In this document: positions 62,965-64,000 of the stretch, one piece after another | How positions within the stretch are numbered: position 1 is the stretch's first letter | Layout of the letters: every line of letters begins with the position of its first letter | NCBI GenBank assembly: GCA_022828595.1 | Contig: JAKGHH010000001.1 | Coordinates: forward strand, 122,648,999-122,712,998 | DNA length: 64,000 bases | DNA from: Nelumbo lutea | Lineage: Eukaryota > Streptophyta > Magnoliopsida > Proteales > Nelumbonaceae | Direction: 5' to 3' | Position numbers and translations under genes: made by a program | The notes under the pieces: model-generated | Seen by the model: the letters and a program-made list of their open reading frames with translations, nothing else | The model's database searches: none | Told to the model about the DNA's origin: nothing

Positions 62965-63488
62965 CTAAAACCTCCCTTGAAGTTTATGACTATTGCTGAA
63001 GCTTCCCCTAAAGTTTGGTAATTGCAATCACCTCACTTGAACTTTTTAACAAGTTGCAAATAGACCCCTTCTCTTATAATCGTATAACAAGAGGCATGGA
63101 AATGTCCAAAATAACCATGTAGTTACTTTGACTAAAATGTTTATTCTCCAATTTTTCCCTCCATATCAATCACTACCCCAAACCCTTCAAACATCTTTTC
63201 CAAAATTGATTTATTTTATAAATTTTCCCTTCATATGAATCCCTCAAAGGTAAAGTTGCAAATTTAGACTTTATTTTTTTGTTGTTCATAAAGTTTGCAT
63301 TGTGTTATGCAAAAACCATCCCCAATAGTAACTACATGGGTATTTTGAACATTTGTTTGCCTTTTGTTAGAGGATTCTAAGAGGGGGTCTAGTTGCAACT
63401 GTATTAGAAAGTTCAAGGGAGGCAATTGCAATTACCAAACTTCAAGGGAGATTTCTTTAACGGTCAGAAACTTCAAGGTAAGTTTTAG
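62965..63488. mobile_element. Long inverted-repeat (foldback or Mutator-like MITE) element
   Basis: Both ends start CTAAAAC read inward and share, in order, CTTGAAGTTT, GTTTGGTAATTGCAAT, TTGAACTTT, AGTTGCAA, TAGACCCC and CATGTAGTTACT. That gives inverted repeats of about 170 bp around a centre of about 180 bp. A clear 9-bp duplication is not visible (TAAATTCCA versus AAATTTATC). Confidence 0.7.
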
Positions 63489-63497
63489 AAATTTATC

Positions 63498-64000
63498 CTT
63501 TTCTAAAATTAACCAAAAAAAAAAACAAAGAAAATGAAACATTATTCCATCCAAGTGGTGAATTGGGGTGAATCCACGATGTCATAGTGAAATAAAAAAA
63601 TTGTAGAAAAAATGGGCCATTTCTCTAATATTTATATTAATCATAATAAACAAAAATAAGTGTCATAAACAAGAATTATTTATATTGATAATGGAAATGA
63701 AACACAAATTTTAAAACCAACCAAAACATGAAATTGATTTTCCATTTACTCCAAATCAACAGTTCAACTTTTAGTTCAAATGTGTCAATATTTGATGTCA
63801 TAATTAAACAATAAAAATAAAAATAAATGAAAAAATACATAAATTTTCTAAAAAAAAAACATTTGGGTGCATTTCTAATATTGTATATTCATCATGTTAA
63901 ATAAAAACAAGTGTCATAAATAAGAATTACTTTTATACACATGGAAATATAACAAATGTAAAAAAATGTAATTTGAATTTAGCCCCTTTTTAATTGTGAG
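63498..64000. other. A/T-rich spacer at window end
   Basis: Contains an imperfect direct repeat: TCTAATATTTATATTAATCAT near 63624 resembles TCTAATATTGTATATTCATCA near 63875, each followed by an AAGTGTCATAAA stretch. No gene seen. Confidence 0.5.

Overview
This window is nuclear DNA from a flowering plant. It holds intron-containing genes with plant-type splice sites, a secretory class III peroxidase, GH17 beta-glucanase remnants, and plant-lineage Copia, Gypsy (Athila-like and Tat), LINE, hAT-MITE and Tourist-like elements. The sequence does not let me name the species. The region is gene-poor and repeat-rich. Only two genes look intact: a TLC-domain membrane protein (12922-15652, + strand, five exons) and a class III peroxidase (37319-38695, - strand, four exons).

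Layout. 1-10440: a decayed GH17 glucan endo-1,3-beta-glucosidase pseudogene split by a 9.1-kb Copia element (769-9879) with two LTRs, a tRNA-iMet-type primer site and a perfect 5-bp target duplication. 10441-12900: spacer with an LTR-like fragment and an hAT-type MITE. 12922-15652: TLC gene. 15653-20600: spacer with a partial duplicate of the peroxidase 3' end (18347-19048) and a TTA-flanked MITE. 20600-28104: Athila-like Gypsy element on the - strand that keeps gag and protease remnants but has no visible RT or integrase. 28869-32968: decayed - strand Copia element. 33060-36160: 5'-truncated LINE on the + strand, itself interrupted by a solo LTR and an hAT-type MITE. 37319-38695: peroxidase gene. 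38780-49128: spacer with a second LINE remnant and further MITEs. 49129-59473: Tat-lineage Gypsy element. 59474-64000: spacer with two inverted-repeat elements.

The most interesting object is the Tat element. Besides gag-pol with two RNase H domains, it carries an antisense gene (58345 to 56328) with a TATA box and two short predicted introns whose removal connects three reading frames exactly. Its in-frame stop codons, and those of gag-pol, are almost all TAG, as expected from CAG to TAG decay at CHG-methylated sites. Its two LTRs differ by a replaced internal block.

Several insertions can be read as precise events: removing the element plus one target duplication rejoins the host reading frame (GH17/Copia, LINE/solo LTR, LINE/hAT MITE). 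All coordinates and translations were worked out by eye; no alignment or database search was run.
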